Below are positions 10,911 through 22,076 of a stretch of DNA of 64,000 bases, piece by piece. The first letter of the stretch is position 1. Every line of letters begins with the position of its first letter. Source of the stretch: Xenopus tropicalis (lineage: Eukaryota; Chordata; Amphibia; Anura; Pipidae); the NCBI RefSeq assembly GCF_000004195.4, contig NC_030685.2, positions 56,606,048 through 56,670,047 on the forward strand. The letters run 5' to 3'. Under the pieces are notes generated by a model. It saw nothing but the letters and a program-made list of their open reading frames with translations. It searched no databases and was not told the origin of the DNA. The position numbers and the translations under genes were made by a program.

Positions 10911-11790
10911 CGGAACAGCTCCACAAAAAGATGGGGGCAGGATTGCTTAGAAAAGCACAAGCTCCGCTATAGGGCAGGGAAGAAGTGTGGAGAGTTTGGG
11001 TGTTGTACCCCTAAAACTGTAGAAGGGGTAGCGTTTAGAAAATGGGGGGAGCTAAGAAGAAGAATAAGCTGAAGTGGAAGAACAGTATGTCGGGTTTTCA
11101 AACCAACATAATAACTAAAAAACCATTACAAAGTTGCTTAGAATTACGTTTTCTTTTATTAGGCAAAAATATTTTTGGGGTTGACATGTCCTGAATACAG
11201 ACTCATGTAAGGAACATGCTCCGTTATTAATTAATTATTAATTGATTCCCTGGGGAAAAAATAAAAGCCTACAGCAACTAGAGGCTTTATATAGGCTCCC
11301 TGATTGCTGGGACTCGGGAGGCTGCATGGAGACTTATCCTGGTCCCAAGAAGTTCTGCACTAGAGAATTGAACCGGAGTCCCGCTGGGTCACCCACGTTT
11401 AAGTTTAAGCCTCTAAAAACCCCATAGGAATGAAAAGAAAGTGGGTGAGTTTCTCTGTAGTGAACTTTTATCTCACATTTTAATAAATCTGTCCCTAAGT
11501 CTCTCTCTCACATACACACACAAGCAGATTTTACCTGCCCCAACACTGAAGCAGAGCCATATTCCAACACAGTGTCATGCAGGCCTCTTTGTGTTTGAGA
11601 TGCTTCTTCACTAAAATAAATAAGTGTATCACTTCTGGTTAATGGTACAGTGCCAGCCTCTTGCTGTTGGAAGAATCGTGCCTGCTAACTTCGCTAAGCT
11701 GAAGGTCTGAGGAATGAGCACACATCCCTAAACATATTGATGAGTTTTACTTCAAATAATTTAATAAATTGCTACTTTATCAACAAAATA
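10911..11790. other. Intergenic sequence, no gene seen
   Basis: A block near 11200-11350 resembles 58680-58810 (GGAACATGCTCC ... CTACAGCAAC). No conserved coding or splice pattern was found. Confidence 0.45.
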
Positions 11791-12320
11791 TGGGGCCTAA
11801 GGTAAAAACAAAGCCTGAGACATCCCAAAAACTGCACTGTGCTTTGCCACACCCTTTAGCCATAATTACCCATATATGCCAGCATTATAAGCACATTAAC
11901 TTCATCAGCACATGGCAGTAAGATTGCTGCAAAAATAAACACCGGCAGAGCTAAAACTAAAGATGGCAGTCTTTAAATTCTTTCATCCTAAAAAGACAGT
12001 ATATTGATAGTGAGCAGCCAGCAGGGGAGGGCTAACTCCAGACATGCCGTTAAGATGAATACAGAAACGAATAGACTGAAAGCATTCCCTCACACTTGCA
12101 CAGGCAGAATACCAACACCATGTTCTTCTTTCCTGCTTCTCCCATGGTTCTTGTCCCTCTCACCCTCTCTGCCTGGCTCCTGTAGAACGCATGGCCTTGT
12201 TGGATTTTTTTCTCAAGAAGTAAGTGAAGACAAGCAAGACAACATGGGACATTTAAACAGCTATTCGGGACAGCAGGCAGTGAACTGTAAAATGAAATAG
12301 TTGGGAGGAAGGTAAAATTC
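11790..12320. repeat. Diverged dispersed element of the GTTGGGAGGTATG family
   Basis: It contains 'CATGGCAGTAAGATTGCTGC', 'AGCAGCCAGCAGG', 'CATTTAAACAGCTATTCGGGACAG' and a right end GTTGGGAGGAAGGTA. The same words occur at 20640-20930 and 61605-62718. Boundaries are approximate. Confidence 0.5.
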
Positions 12321-13357
12321 CAGGGGGGGCTATCTACGGACAACCATTACCTCAGGATAAAGTGGATATATTATTTATTACAAAACACATGGCAGATAAC
12401 CTTGTGTACTGATGGGGTTTTCTAATACTTCAGCCTCTCACAGAAGCAACTAAGTTTTTTTCTTGAATTATATAATTTTCCTAATCTTAGCCTGACTGTA
12501 CATAGATTTATATAACAACTGAAATAAAAATTGAGCTTTTTAAGACTGTACTGACTTTTTCACATCACACATTACAATCTCTCAACAAGCCATATCCATC
12601 ATATTGGCATATGGGATGTGTAGCTTACCCAGTGCCAGTAATTCATACTGATGGGTTAAATCACACACCTTACTGTACTGCTGCAGATTTGTCACTGGCA
12701 TCATTGTATTTTGACATAGAAACAGAGGAGAAGCATTGCTGAGGGGTTGGATATCAGGCTTTAGCTGTCATCATATTTGTCACCAGGTTATATTCTTCCC
12801 AGTCACTGAAGATTTGGATGAATTCCCAATGTGCACTCTCTATGGTCCATTCCTGTAGTGGAGAGAGTCAGCAGCTCCAACAGGCTACAGAGGACAGTGA
12901 CGCCTTTACACTTTACTGACTGTTATGGAAGATAATGTTTAGGGTACTCAAGGGGCTGCATATTTTGCTCCCCACAGATCGGAACATAACCTGCTGTAAC
13001 TTCGTATTTGTAACAGAACTTCTGGCCCAAGTCTGCACAAACACACACACAACATGATTTTACTTGCATTTATTTAAGTTACAGCAAGTTTACAAATATT
13101 TGTCAAATCTTGTTGCTCATACAGTGGCTTTTAGCATTCATATAAACTATCATGTGATTTATTTAACCGAATCTGCTGCATATTTGGAGTTGCCACTTCT
13201 TAGCTTGTATAAGTAGGATACTATAATACAAAAATATTAGATTTATAATAAAACATAACAAACCAATTTACAGGTTGATTTATTCACAGGTCATTTATTG
13301 TATATATAATCAAGGAGCAAATAAATGTGGAATTCAGTAAAGCGAGCAATGGCTGAT
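12321..13357. other. Downstream and 3' UTR region of the dipeptidase gene
   Basis: No exon seen. Minus-strand AATAAA signals at 13283-13278 and near 13157 could end the dipeptidase transcript; the choice between them is open. Confidence 0.4.
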
Positions 13358-13415
13358 TTAGCCTAAAAGAAAGCTAAAGTCGTGACCAGGTTCATGTTCT
13401 GAAGGAGATTTTCCC
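13358..13415 (-). CDS. aad: aad exon 8 (residues 222-240 and stop)
   Basis: Follows TTCTTTAG. Encodes [18 protein letters not shown] and then TAA at 13360-13358. The DFSFLL ending is typical of the family. Confidence 0.92.
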
Positions 13416-16400
13416 CTAAAGAATGATATAAAATGAAAGTAATTAATGTGATTTATTAAAATATTATTAAAATATTAGTGCAATGTGCGTTTAGTTATAT
13501 TTTACTTTATTTGCTGAGCTTCCATTAATTTACAATCCGTTTGTCTAAGGGTCATACATTGTCTCCAGTGCGGGCAATGTGTGAAGTTAATGGGAATTGT
13601 AGCCAATTAACTGTTTCCTGTTCTAATCCTATTAGCAGAAGCTAGAATGGGGCATGTTCTCACAGTCTGGGAGAATGTGCAGCCAAACAGAGAACAGTTA
13701 CATGGTTTTTCTCATAGATACAGTGCTTAATATTAGTCTACGGATTTAGTCATACTAAGCACAATTCCACAGAAAAATCTGCGGCTATGTAAGCCCTTCA
13801 GTGTATGTTAGTATTACCTTACAAACAGACGTGCTTTTGTTATACCGAGAAGAGTTGCTTTGTCACCTTCCACTAGCAGTAAGCAACCCTCCCGTAAGCC
13901 CTGAAAGAGAAAAACATATGTAAGAAATGAATTGCACAACCTAAACCCATGTTCAAAGGCAGCCCAGCTTCCAGGAAAGTGTTCATTTAATGACTGTCAA
14001 TATTAAGCAAATTAATTTAGAAAAATTTTAAAAAAGTATTATTGCCCATATCTTATGTTTGGGATTCTACGTGGAACCCCAAAACTTGGACAGTGCTAGA
14101 TATGGATATATTAGAGCTATACCAAATTGAACTCGGCTACCTGGATCCTGCAGCATTGCAAGACCAAACTTGAGCCAGAAAATATTTTATTATACATGAT
14201 CTTAATTATTTAAAGGTATTGGTCATCATTACTTGAGTGAAATCCAAAAAAAGGATAATATTAAATTAAATGTATAGATCATTCCTGGTCTCACTGGCTT
14301 GTTACTGGGAGAACTCTTAGCTGCTTATCCTGGGCTGAGAAAAAGGAGTATTAAGTAAGTTGTTATAGCCCCATCATAATAATTTTCTCACTCTACTATA
14401 TCTACAGTACTTGCAAGCAGAACTTACCAGGACAGGAGGAGTATCTAGTTCTTCATGATATTGTGTAATCCGCTGTTCCCTTGTCTCCTACAAACACAAG
14501 TTCATAATTAAGGCATAATTTTAATAAAAGTTTATAAATCATTTTTATATTATGCTACTAATTTTGCACGGAAGCATACACAGAACCTTTCAGTCACAGT
14601 AAACCCATATCCAGTGCATTTTATAATCTGGCTTATAAATCACAGGGAGATCTTCTGTTCAAAGTGATTAATTGAGCTGACCAATCAGAACTATGGTACA
14701 GGGGTCAAATACATCTATGGAACATCTTCTACCATGGGGCAATCTGTCTGAGAATCTAAGCTTTTGTAAAAATGAGCTTGAACATACCCCCATGTGCTTG
14801 CTGTTTACATCAGAATCCAGATAGTGAGGATTGATGTTGAAAGGCACCAAGTGAAGGGCTTGCAGAGAAGGCGGGTACACAATTGGCATATCATTGGTTG
14901 TGTTGATGCTAACTGTGGCAACATTGGTACCGGCACTGGATCCAATATAAGGAACCCCATCCTGGAAGTAGAGAAATACTTTATCTTTATTATTATGTAA
15001 AGTTCTCTAAACATTTTTAATAAGAATAATAAAAATATATACAGCAATACTTTAATTAATTAAACACGCTTTGGAATGGGCATTCTTTGCATTTGTGACC
15101 ACTTAAGCAGAAATGACTACATGCTGAGCTTACATTCTTTGAACGATCAGAAAAATGATCTGCAAAAAAAGACTGCAATGCTTTTAGCTAGTACAATGGT
15201 GGTACAGTCATATTTATTGTGTGCTGGTTAGTATTGTATTGCTAGGGGCCATAGTGAGCAAAAATGCTACACAGGCCATTCTAGTTTGTCCATTTACCGT
15301 TTCAGATGATTATTATTCAACCTTATAAATATTTGGGATGGGGGCCAAAATAGATTAAAATGATGAAGAATTTTAAGGGAACTGGAAGCTTCTTTACAGC
15401 ATGTACAAAACAGTTTTCCCCTTTGAGTTTTGATTTGAGCAGGAGGTACTCAAGGAAAAGAGCAATGACGGCTTTTCTTGTTGGTCTCCTCATGCATTTC
15501 AAAATAGGTTACCTCTAATACTCTCTTCCTGATGGCAGCTATCAAGTCACTATCATACAGAGCTTTCAGAAGCCGGAATGTGTTACCTCCACCTGTGGGG
15601 ATAAAATAAGGGTATGTTTGGCTAATGTTACAAAAGCAAGTTCTACAGCAAACTGACCTAAAACTCCAAATGTAACAACCAGAGCCTATAAAAAGAGACA
15701 CAAGTCCTTCTGAGAATCATGCCAGGCAAAGGGCGTTTGGCGCCCAAGGCAAGGGTGGCAATCTTCCCCCCCCTCTCCCCACACAAACATATAAACCAGG
15801 GCTGTGGAGTCGGAGTCGAGGAGTCGGAGGCAATTTTGGAGTCGGCAAAAAATGACTCCGACTCCTGCTAAATTTAAATGGGAATAAAAAAAAAAAAATA
15901 AAGCAAGTTTAAATGTCCCAATTCACAAACAGTCATAATTAATTACTTATCTGCTATAAGAATAAAGCCCAATGCACACAGTGCATAAACGAACACGTTG
16001 AGTGATCATGAAGCATGCTTTTCATTGACTGTATGAATGTATAAAATACATTAGCATATTAAAAACAGAGGAGTCGGAGTCGGAAGTATCAGAAACTGAG
16101 GAGTCGGAGTCGGAGAATTTATGTACCGACTCCACAGCCCTGATATAAACACTGCCCTACTACACCATTACCCTCTATCTGTAAGAGTTTGTGGTAGGGA
16201 AGCTGTTAGTTAAGTGAATTTGGTAACATAAGGTATGTTATAGCTAATCAGGAAAACCATTATCCAAAAAGCTCTAAATTATGGGAAGGCAATGTTAAGT
16301 AAATAATTCTATTTTTTTTAAAAAATGATTTCCCTTTTCTCTGTAAAAATACAACTGTATCTTGATCTTGAACTGATTTGCATGAATCCATAATGGTGGC

Positions 16401-19029
16401 AAAACAATTCTACTGGTTCTACAGATATGGGGCCTGTTATCCAGAATGTGCGGGACCTGGGGGTTTTTGGATAAAGGGATTTTCTGTAATTTGGATCTCC
16501 AAGTCTACTAAAAAAATGTAAACATTAAATAAACCCAGTAGGATTGTTTTGTCACTAATATGGATTCATGCAACTTAGTTACCTTCAAGTTCCAGCTACT
16601 ATGTTAATCTTACAGAGAAAAATGAAATCATTTTTAAAAATTTGAATTATTAATTAAAATGAAGTCTATGGGAGAAGGCCATTTCATAATTCAGTGCTTC
16701 CTGGATAACAGGTTTCTGAATAATGGATTCAATACCTTGAGTTCATGTTTAAGTGATTTTTTTAAGGTCTGGACATCCAAATTAAAGAAAGATTAAATGT
16801 CCAGAAAACCCCAGGTCGCAAACATTTTGGATAACAGATCCAATACCTGTAGCAGCAGGCCAGGACAACTAGATTTCTCCAAATTACTGTGACCTAAATC
16901 CCAATAGGAAAAGATAGCTTGGGACTGCTGAAAAATTAAAACACCCAATAGCTGACCTATAACATGGGCTAAACCAAACAGTCACATTTTTATCATGAGT
17001 TTAATTGTGCCACCCAGTTAACTATTTCTTACAGTATAGTACTAGCATGGGAAACAACATTCTGCCACAGACATATATATTGTACTAACCAATGAATATG
17101 GCTTCTGCCTTTTTTACAGCATCAACAGGGTCAGGGCTTTCATGCACACTGTCCAAACCATATCCTGGAAAATAAAGATAATACTTATTTCAGTATTCAT
17201 GTGTCACAAGTTAGGTAAAATAGGTATAAATACTGTATATCAGATGATCCTTATGTTCAGCTATGTACCGGAACATCAGTGAGTACAGGAAAACGTGCTT
17301 TGCCACCTATTTAAACAGGACAATTAAGAAAATATCTGACCAATTGCCTGTGGGCCAGTTACATAACAGTGCCTACCTTTTATGTGCCAAGACAAAAACT
17401 GGAGCTGGAATAAAATGCTAATTTATCAATTTCTGATTATTTATATAGTGCAGACATATTTCCGCAGCACTTCACAGAGACCATACATCATTTACATCAG
17501 TTCCTGTCCCAGAGGAGCTTACAATCTAGTCAGAAGCCAATTAACCTATCTGTATGTTTTTGGAGTGTGGGAGAAAACCAGAGTACACACGCAGACACAG
17601 GAAGAACATATAATCTCCTTACCGCAAGCGCTGTGGTTGAGATTGGACTCAGAACCCCAGCTCTGTAAGATTGAAGTACTACCCACTGAGCCACCATGCT
17701 GCCCCATTAGTCTAACTGGTCTAAGTATGTTAGCATGATAAAGAGTGGGTGTATACTTAACATTAAAGGGGCCATTTACAATGTACCAAGTAGTGTGCAA
17801 GTGCTAAAAAGTCTTTAATCTGCCCTTTTAGCAACCAGTTTAGATATTTACCCATAAGCCAGCAAACGGGCCCCATCACAAACTTACCCAGTGCTTCAAA
17901 CTTCTGTCTTGCAGTTTTGGCATAGGAGTCTCTGTCATGGAGAGCATACGGAATAAACAGCACGCGTTTCACTTGTCTGGGAGGAAAAAAATATATATAT
18001 CTTGCTAAATAATTACAACTGCTGGCATCACTGGTGAAGTGATGCAAAGAATGCTGGGAGGTTATCACTACAAAAGGAAGTATGTGTTCAAAGGGAATAT
18101 TTATTGCAGATCTAGTCTTCCTTTTTTTTTTTTTACAAGGGGTGTTTACCCTAAAGCATACCCCCCAACTGTTCTTCTTCAGCAGTTCCTCTCCATATGC
18201 GGCTCCTTGCGCGGTGGTGACAGGCCCTTTTATAAGGTTGTGCCCCATGCGTATTGACGTCATATGTACGCACGGGGCGCAACCTTATAAAAGCACCTGT
18301 CGCCACCATATAAGTAGCCGTTTACGGAGAGGAGCTGCTGATGAAGGAGAAGGAGGAGCTTGTTTGGGGGGTACTGTCTCAATTGGGGGCACTTACTATG
18401 GGGGTGTTGTGTATAGGGGGTACTGTGTATGGGGGCAATTTGGGGCACTTTCTGTGGGGGGTACTGTCTATGGGGGCAGTTTCTATGGGGGGGCAAAACT
18501 GGTACATAGTTATAACAGACTTATAACTGACTTCCTTCTCTCTATATTTGTATTTTATATGTAGGAGTTGCTATATTATTTTCCTTAGGTAGTACAGTAT
18601 GAGGGTATAGCACAATTTGTGTCTTATCCCACTATTTATAAAAGGAGTGTTTTTTGAAAAAAAAAATGGATGGGGTGTGATAATTGGGGCGTGGCCACAA
18701 AAGTGGGCGTGGTGAAAAGAAATTGCCGCGCTGCGCGCACCAAATCTTTTTGTCCCTCTTGACATTTTTCAAATGTTGGGAGGTATGCTAAAGTGACTTG
18801 TGGAGGGAGGCCAGAGTGCACCTCCTAATGCAGCATGCACATAGCTTGAATCATTCTCTGCCAGGGTCAGTACTTTGGGTGGTACCAGTGCCAAACAACA
18901 CAAAAAGCAAGAGCAGAATACTTACGTCCCAAGAAACTTTAGTATGTGCTCTTGGCAGTGCTCCAGATAACCCCCTCCGTGCAATGTGGAGTTAGAAATA
19001 AGCAGCAAATGTCTCCTGATCGGCATCAT
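13358..19029 (-). CDS. aad: Alpha-aspartyl dipeptidase (peptidase E, family S51)
   Basis: Eight exons on the minus strand (19029-18926, 17976-17888, 17164-17090, 15592-15513, 14961-14788, 14487-14428, 13900-13818, 13415-13358) join in frame to 240 codons plus stop. The enzyme hydrolyses dipeptides with an N-terminal aspartate and is expected to be cytosolic; no signal peptide is visible. The order of features is [66 protein letters not shown] and INPHYLD. Aligned with the Salmonella PepE spacing (Ser120, Asp135, His157), the triad is Ser125, Asp140 and His162, at exactly +15 and +37. Two ATGs open the frame (19029 and 19026); either could start it. Mammals lack this gene, which was described in Xenopus. 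Introns hold hAT and SINE insertions only. Confidence 0.96.
13818..13900 (-). CDS. aad: aad exon 7 (residues 195-221)
   Basis: Encodes [20 protein letters not shown] and then TKARLFV, the C-terminal strands of the fold. Confidence 0.94.
14428..14487 (-). CDS. aad: aad exon 6 (residues 175-194)
   Basis: A 60-base exon encoding [20 protein letters not shown], between TTTGTAG and GTAAGT. Confidence 0.94.
14788..14961 (-). CDS. aad: aad exon 5 (residues 117-174, catalytic triad)
   Basis: One exon carries the whole triad: Ser125 in GSSAGTN, Asp140 in TTND and His162 in INPH. It ends HMGG before GTATGT; five G's in a row leave the donor placement to phase, which fits 14788. Confidence 0.95.
15513..15592 (-). 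CDS. aad: aad exon 4 (residues 90-116)
   Basis: Encodes [20 protein letters not shown] and RKRVLE. The GGN loop of the S51 fold spans the exon 3/4 junction. Confidence 0.95.
15797..16142. mobile_element. hAT-type MITE (CAGGGCTGTGGAGTCGG ends)
   Basis: 346 bases with CAGGGCTGTGGAGTCGG and CCGACTCCACAGCCCTG ends, flanked by a perfect 8-bp duplication ATATAAAC (15789-15796 and 16143-16150). Internal GAGTCGGAGTCGG runs. It lies in aad intron 3. Confidence 0.92.
16245..16856. repeat. Cluster of GGTATGGGACCTGTTATCC-family repeats
   Basis: A main copy at about 16422-16738 has 'GGGGCCTGTTATCCAGAATG' and an inverted right end near 16700-16738. Partial copies flank it on both sides (16245-16420; 16800-16856). 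Same family as 20273, 29583, 40803 and 42907. Confidence 0.7.
17090..17164 (-). CDS. aad: aad exon 3 (residues 65-89)
   Basis: Encodes [20 protein letters not shown] and then AIFIG, half of the conserved IGGGN turn. The donor is GTTAGT. Confidence 0.95.
17425..17705 (-). mobile_element. tRNA-derived SINE
   Basis: On the minus strand it starts GGGGCAGCATGGTGGCTCAG, with an A-box-like TGGCTCAGTGG and a B-box-like GGTTCTGAGTCC, followed by a conserved body (TTTTCTCCCACACTCCAAAA, TTGTAAGCTCCTCTGGGACA). It ends in TATATAAATAATC. This is the widespread tetrapod tRNA-SINE layout. It sits in aad intron 2, sense to the gene. Confidence 0.8.
17888..17976 (-). CDS. aad: aad exon 2 (residues 35-64)
   Basis: Follows CCTCCCAG. 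Encodes [20 protein letters not shown] and then the start of the FEALG segment. The donor is GTAAGT. Confidence 0.95.
18157..18787. mobile_element. MITE with CATACCCCCCAAC / GTTGGGAGGTATG ends and 6-bp duplication
   Basis: Bounded by CATACC and GGTATG with CTAAAG on both sides (18151-18156 and 18788-18793). It contains a foldback centred near 18250 (CTTATAAAAG arms) and a G-rich minisatellite at about 18360-18490. It lies in aad intron 1. Confidence 0.78.
18360..18495 (+). repeat. G-rich minisatellite (GGGGGTACTGTxTATGGGGGCA)
   Basis: About six imperfect units of roughly 20-25 bases rich in GGGG runs, so it could fold into G-quadruplex. It is internal to the MITE at 18157-18787. Confidence 0.65.
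18926..19029 (-). CDS. aad: aad exon 1 (residues 1-34)
   Basis: Opens with ATG ATG and encodes [20 protein letters not shown] onward. It ends GGGAC before a GTAAGT donor. Confidence 0.95.
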
Positions 19030-19352
19030 GAATAATGTGTCTGTAGAGTCAGTAGAGAGGCTGGAAGCTGCTGGGACAAGAGGAAGGAGGTGGGGAAAGC
19101 TGCTGACTCAGTCGCACAAGACACACGGGAAGAGCTGAGATCTGCAAATCTTACCATAGTCTCATGAGGACAAAGTTTGTGCCACTTGCTACAAGAAACT
19201 ATGTTATCTGCACAGAGATACAGGTTTTAAAGGTGTGTTAACCCCTTTGTTACCACAGTTCAACTACAAACCTTAAAAAGACAGTATACCCCCTTCTTCA
19301 ACATACGTTCAATGTAAATGACATGTTGTGAACATACTTTTTGCCTAGTGTT

Positions 19353-19705
19353 TTAAAGGAGAAGGAAATAATAACTGGGTGGTGCCAAAATGTCAGGCGC
19401 CCCCCAATAATTATAATAACTTACCTGATACCAGCACCACATGGCAATCTTTTTCCCTCTTCTTGCAGGGTGCAAATGCGCAATAGAATGAAAAGCCAAA
19501 CTTTAAAAAGCCAACTTTTTTTTTACTCTACCACGCATGTGTCAGCCCAGGCCTTTGAAGAATAAAGAAGGAAAAAAACACAATCACTCCGTGGTGTTCA
19601 TACAGAAGTACTCCAGGCCAGTGCAGTTATCTACTAACTGGGATGGGGTATCAGGTATTAATTATAACCACTGGGGGATGCCTTGACAACCACAAGTGAA
19701 TTTAC
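19353..19705. repeat. Degenerate TTAA-type MITE
   Basis: Left arm TTTTAAAGGAGAAGGAAATA and right arm near 'TTTACTTTTCCTTCTTACTG', with inner 'GGTGCCAAAATGTCAGGCGCC'. It is the same architecture as the copy at 27152, but diverged. Confidence 0.6.
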
Positions 19706-20272
19706 TTTTCCTTCTTACTGTATTTTAAGCACCAGGCAGGGGATAGAACTGTAGCCACGGGAGGGGGCCCCAGAGGACATAGGGGCCTGGGCCATGGGGT
19801 CTGCTACATGGTAGTCCCCCTCCCAAGCCCCTTCTGGCTGCATGTCGCAAACAATATACCTAGTGAGTGGCTTAGCAAGGGGCCAGGGCTGGGGTGGGCA
19901 TTGGGTAGAACAACTAGGTGCCCTGCAAGATTTTTGTGGGGGCCTGGCTCCTTCTAGTTAAGCCACTTTAATGACCCTTCATGTCAATAATACCCATTTC
20001 TGCCCAGACATGCTCCTAGTGAACTTAAAGCTTTGTTTACCTTCTGCTATGCACTGCTCCTTTTGAGTCCAGGGATTGTAAATAGTGGCTACTAAATACC
20101 ACAGCCATTTTACCAAAACATACTCTATAAGTGCCAGTACAATTATTAAATAAAATAGACAACGGGCATATTAACCATAGTCTTGCCAATATTAACAACA
20201 TATTATCCCACGGTGTGCAAATAATTACTATAGAAAATGGATAATCTGCACTTATTAACCCCAGAAGTGCTA

Positions 20273-20580
20273 GTACAGGTATGCAATCTGTTATCTGGAA
20301 ACCTGTTATCCAGAAAGCTCCAAATTATGGGAAGGTTATCACCCATAGACTCCGTTTTAATCAATTCAAATTTTAAAAATTATTTCCTTTTTCTCTATAA
20401 TAATAAAACAGTACCTTGTACTTGATCCCAACTAAGATATAATTAATCCTTATTGAAGGAAAAACAATCCTATTGGTTTTTTTTTAATCTTTAAATTAAA
20501 GAGATCAAAATTATGGAAAGTCCCCTTATTCGCAATACCCCAGGTCCCGAGCATTCTGGATAAGAGGTCCCTTGCCTGTA
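20273..20580. repeat. GGTATGGG-family dispersed repeat
   Basis: Carries 'ACCTGTTATCCAGAAAGCTC', 'GTACCTTGTACTTGATCC' and 'GCATTCTGGATAAGAGGTCC', in the family order. It is non-coding. Confidence 0.7.
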
Positions 20581-20639
20581 TATTTACTACAGAAAATGGA
20601 CAACCAAAGTATTTACCCAAGACATGTTAGTATAATCAC

Positions 20640-20930
20640 ATCAGAAATGGCTAATAAGCACTTCATTAACAGACAAGTCATTCAGGTGAATGCTGCTGCT
20701 CTCACGCTTCTCTCTCTCTCTGCCTCTCTGTCTCCACCTGGCTCCTTTAAAAGATCCAAGATGGAGATCTAGGATTTTTCCTCAAGGATCAAGGAGCTGA
20801 GAAGAATTCAAGACAAGCAGGGCAACATGGCACATTTAAACAGCTATCCGGGACAGTGGGTTGTGAGCTGTATGCAAAACTCCAGGGGGTGGCAAAGTGC
20901 CCCCTCCTGTCCCTATCTGTGGACGCCCAT
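20640..20930. repeat. Diverged GTTGGGAGG-family block
   Basis: Shares CATTTAAACAGCTATCCGGG, 'GCCTGGCTCC'-like text and the 'AAATGGxxAATAAGCACxTTAA' module with 12.0-12.3 kb and 62.1-62.7 kb. Confidence 0.5.
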
Positions 20931-21972
20931 GGCTGCCAAACTGTTTTTTCACAAAGAAGTGGTTAAGGCAAAGTAAAATCATGGATTATGGTTAGGTATT
21001 TTGGTATTAGCTAATTTAAAAAAATACATATATCCATCAAGGTTTTAGAGGATGCCCATAAAATCTTGTAAAATGTATAATAACTGACTGCGCTGTTCTG
21101 CAGTTACTATTGCTGAGTATAATTCTATAACTAGGAACTAGGATAAAGTGCTCAAAAAGAGGCTCCCTGAAGTGAGATTTCATATTGTATATATATATAT
21201 AATATATATATAGTTTACTGTTTTTGTGTTATTCATTTAAAAAGGAGAATATAGGTATGGCATCCTTTATCTAGAAACCCAATTTCCAGGACTCTCCAAA
21301 CTATGGAACACCATCTCTCATGCAATCAGATGAGACTTGAGTTATATTACAGAAAAGCCCCTTATCCAGAAACCCCAAGTCCCAAGCATTCCAGATATTA
21401 GATGGGAAGAGATGAGACAGGTAAAAGTAGATAAAAATTGTGCAAGTGTCAGAAGGGTGGTTATGGGTTGGAGAAAGCTGAATAGAATAGACAAATATTT
21501 TGATTTGTTTAAGCTTATGCATGCTTTGTTATGAAGGTATTGATTAGAGCTATCAATATATGCATAGCTTATGAGAGTTGTCTTAGGGCAACTATAAACA
21601 TGGGGAAGGGCCAATGGAGAGGGGCAGTGGGAAATAATTTTCAGAGAGATAACAATGTGACAATAGGTGGGAATACACAGGCATAATTAAGCTGCTGATT
21701 TGGCCACTTGGGAGTCAGCAGTGCTCACCCTGATGGCCTGTATCCCTGTCGCTGTGTTTGTGTTCTGATCGTTTGGCCCTAGTGGTGTGTATATATATAT
21801 ATATATCTATATCTCGTACTGCCACTAGGAGGCGCTCAATATCCAGAGGAATTGGGCAGCCAGCTGTTAGCCCATCCAGGTTCCAGTCTCCGCCTCCCTA
21901 TAGAAGTGACTGCTTCCTGCCTAAGTCCTGTCACCTCTGCAAATTCGGTCCGAGCACTGAGTAGTAAGAACA

Positions 21973-22076
21973 ATGGCAGCCCGGCTAAGGTTTTTGGGAA
22001 AATCTGTTCAACAGCTAAATGGCATCAGTGGCAAGCATGTCTCTGGTACAGCTAGAGCCGCCTCAGTGCCTGCCAG
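21973..22076 (+). CDS. acadl: acadl exon 1 (residues 1-34, transit peptide)
   Basis: Starts AACAATGG, with a purine at -3 and G at +4. Encodes an Arg/Lys/Ser-rich, acid-free leader and ends CCAG before GTAAGC. Confidence 0.93.

Larger units (their letters stand above)
19030..21972. promoter_or_regulatory. Divergent intergenic region between aad and acadl
   Basis: Contains the upstream regions of both genes. No clear TATA box was seen next to either ATG. Most of it is repeats: a degenerate TTAA MITE (19353-19705), GGTATGGG-family copies (20273-20580, 21252-21405), a diverged GTTGGGAGG-family block (20640-20930) and AT dinucleotide runs near 21190 and 21790. Confidence 0.45.

Noticed and set aside
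17425..17705. Genuine tRNA gene
   Set aside because: A-box- and B-box-like sequences are present, but the cloverleaf is degenerate and it continues into a SINE body.
19030..21972. Bidirectional promoter shared by aad and acadl
   Set aside because: The two starts are 2.9 kb apart with many repeats between them, so a shared core promoter is unlikely.
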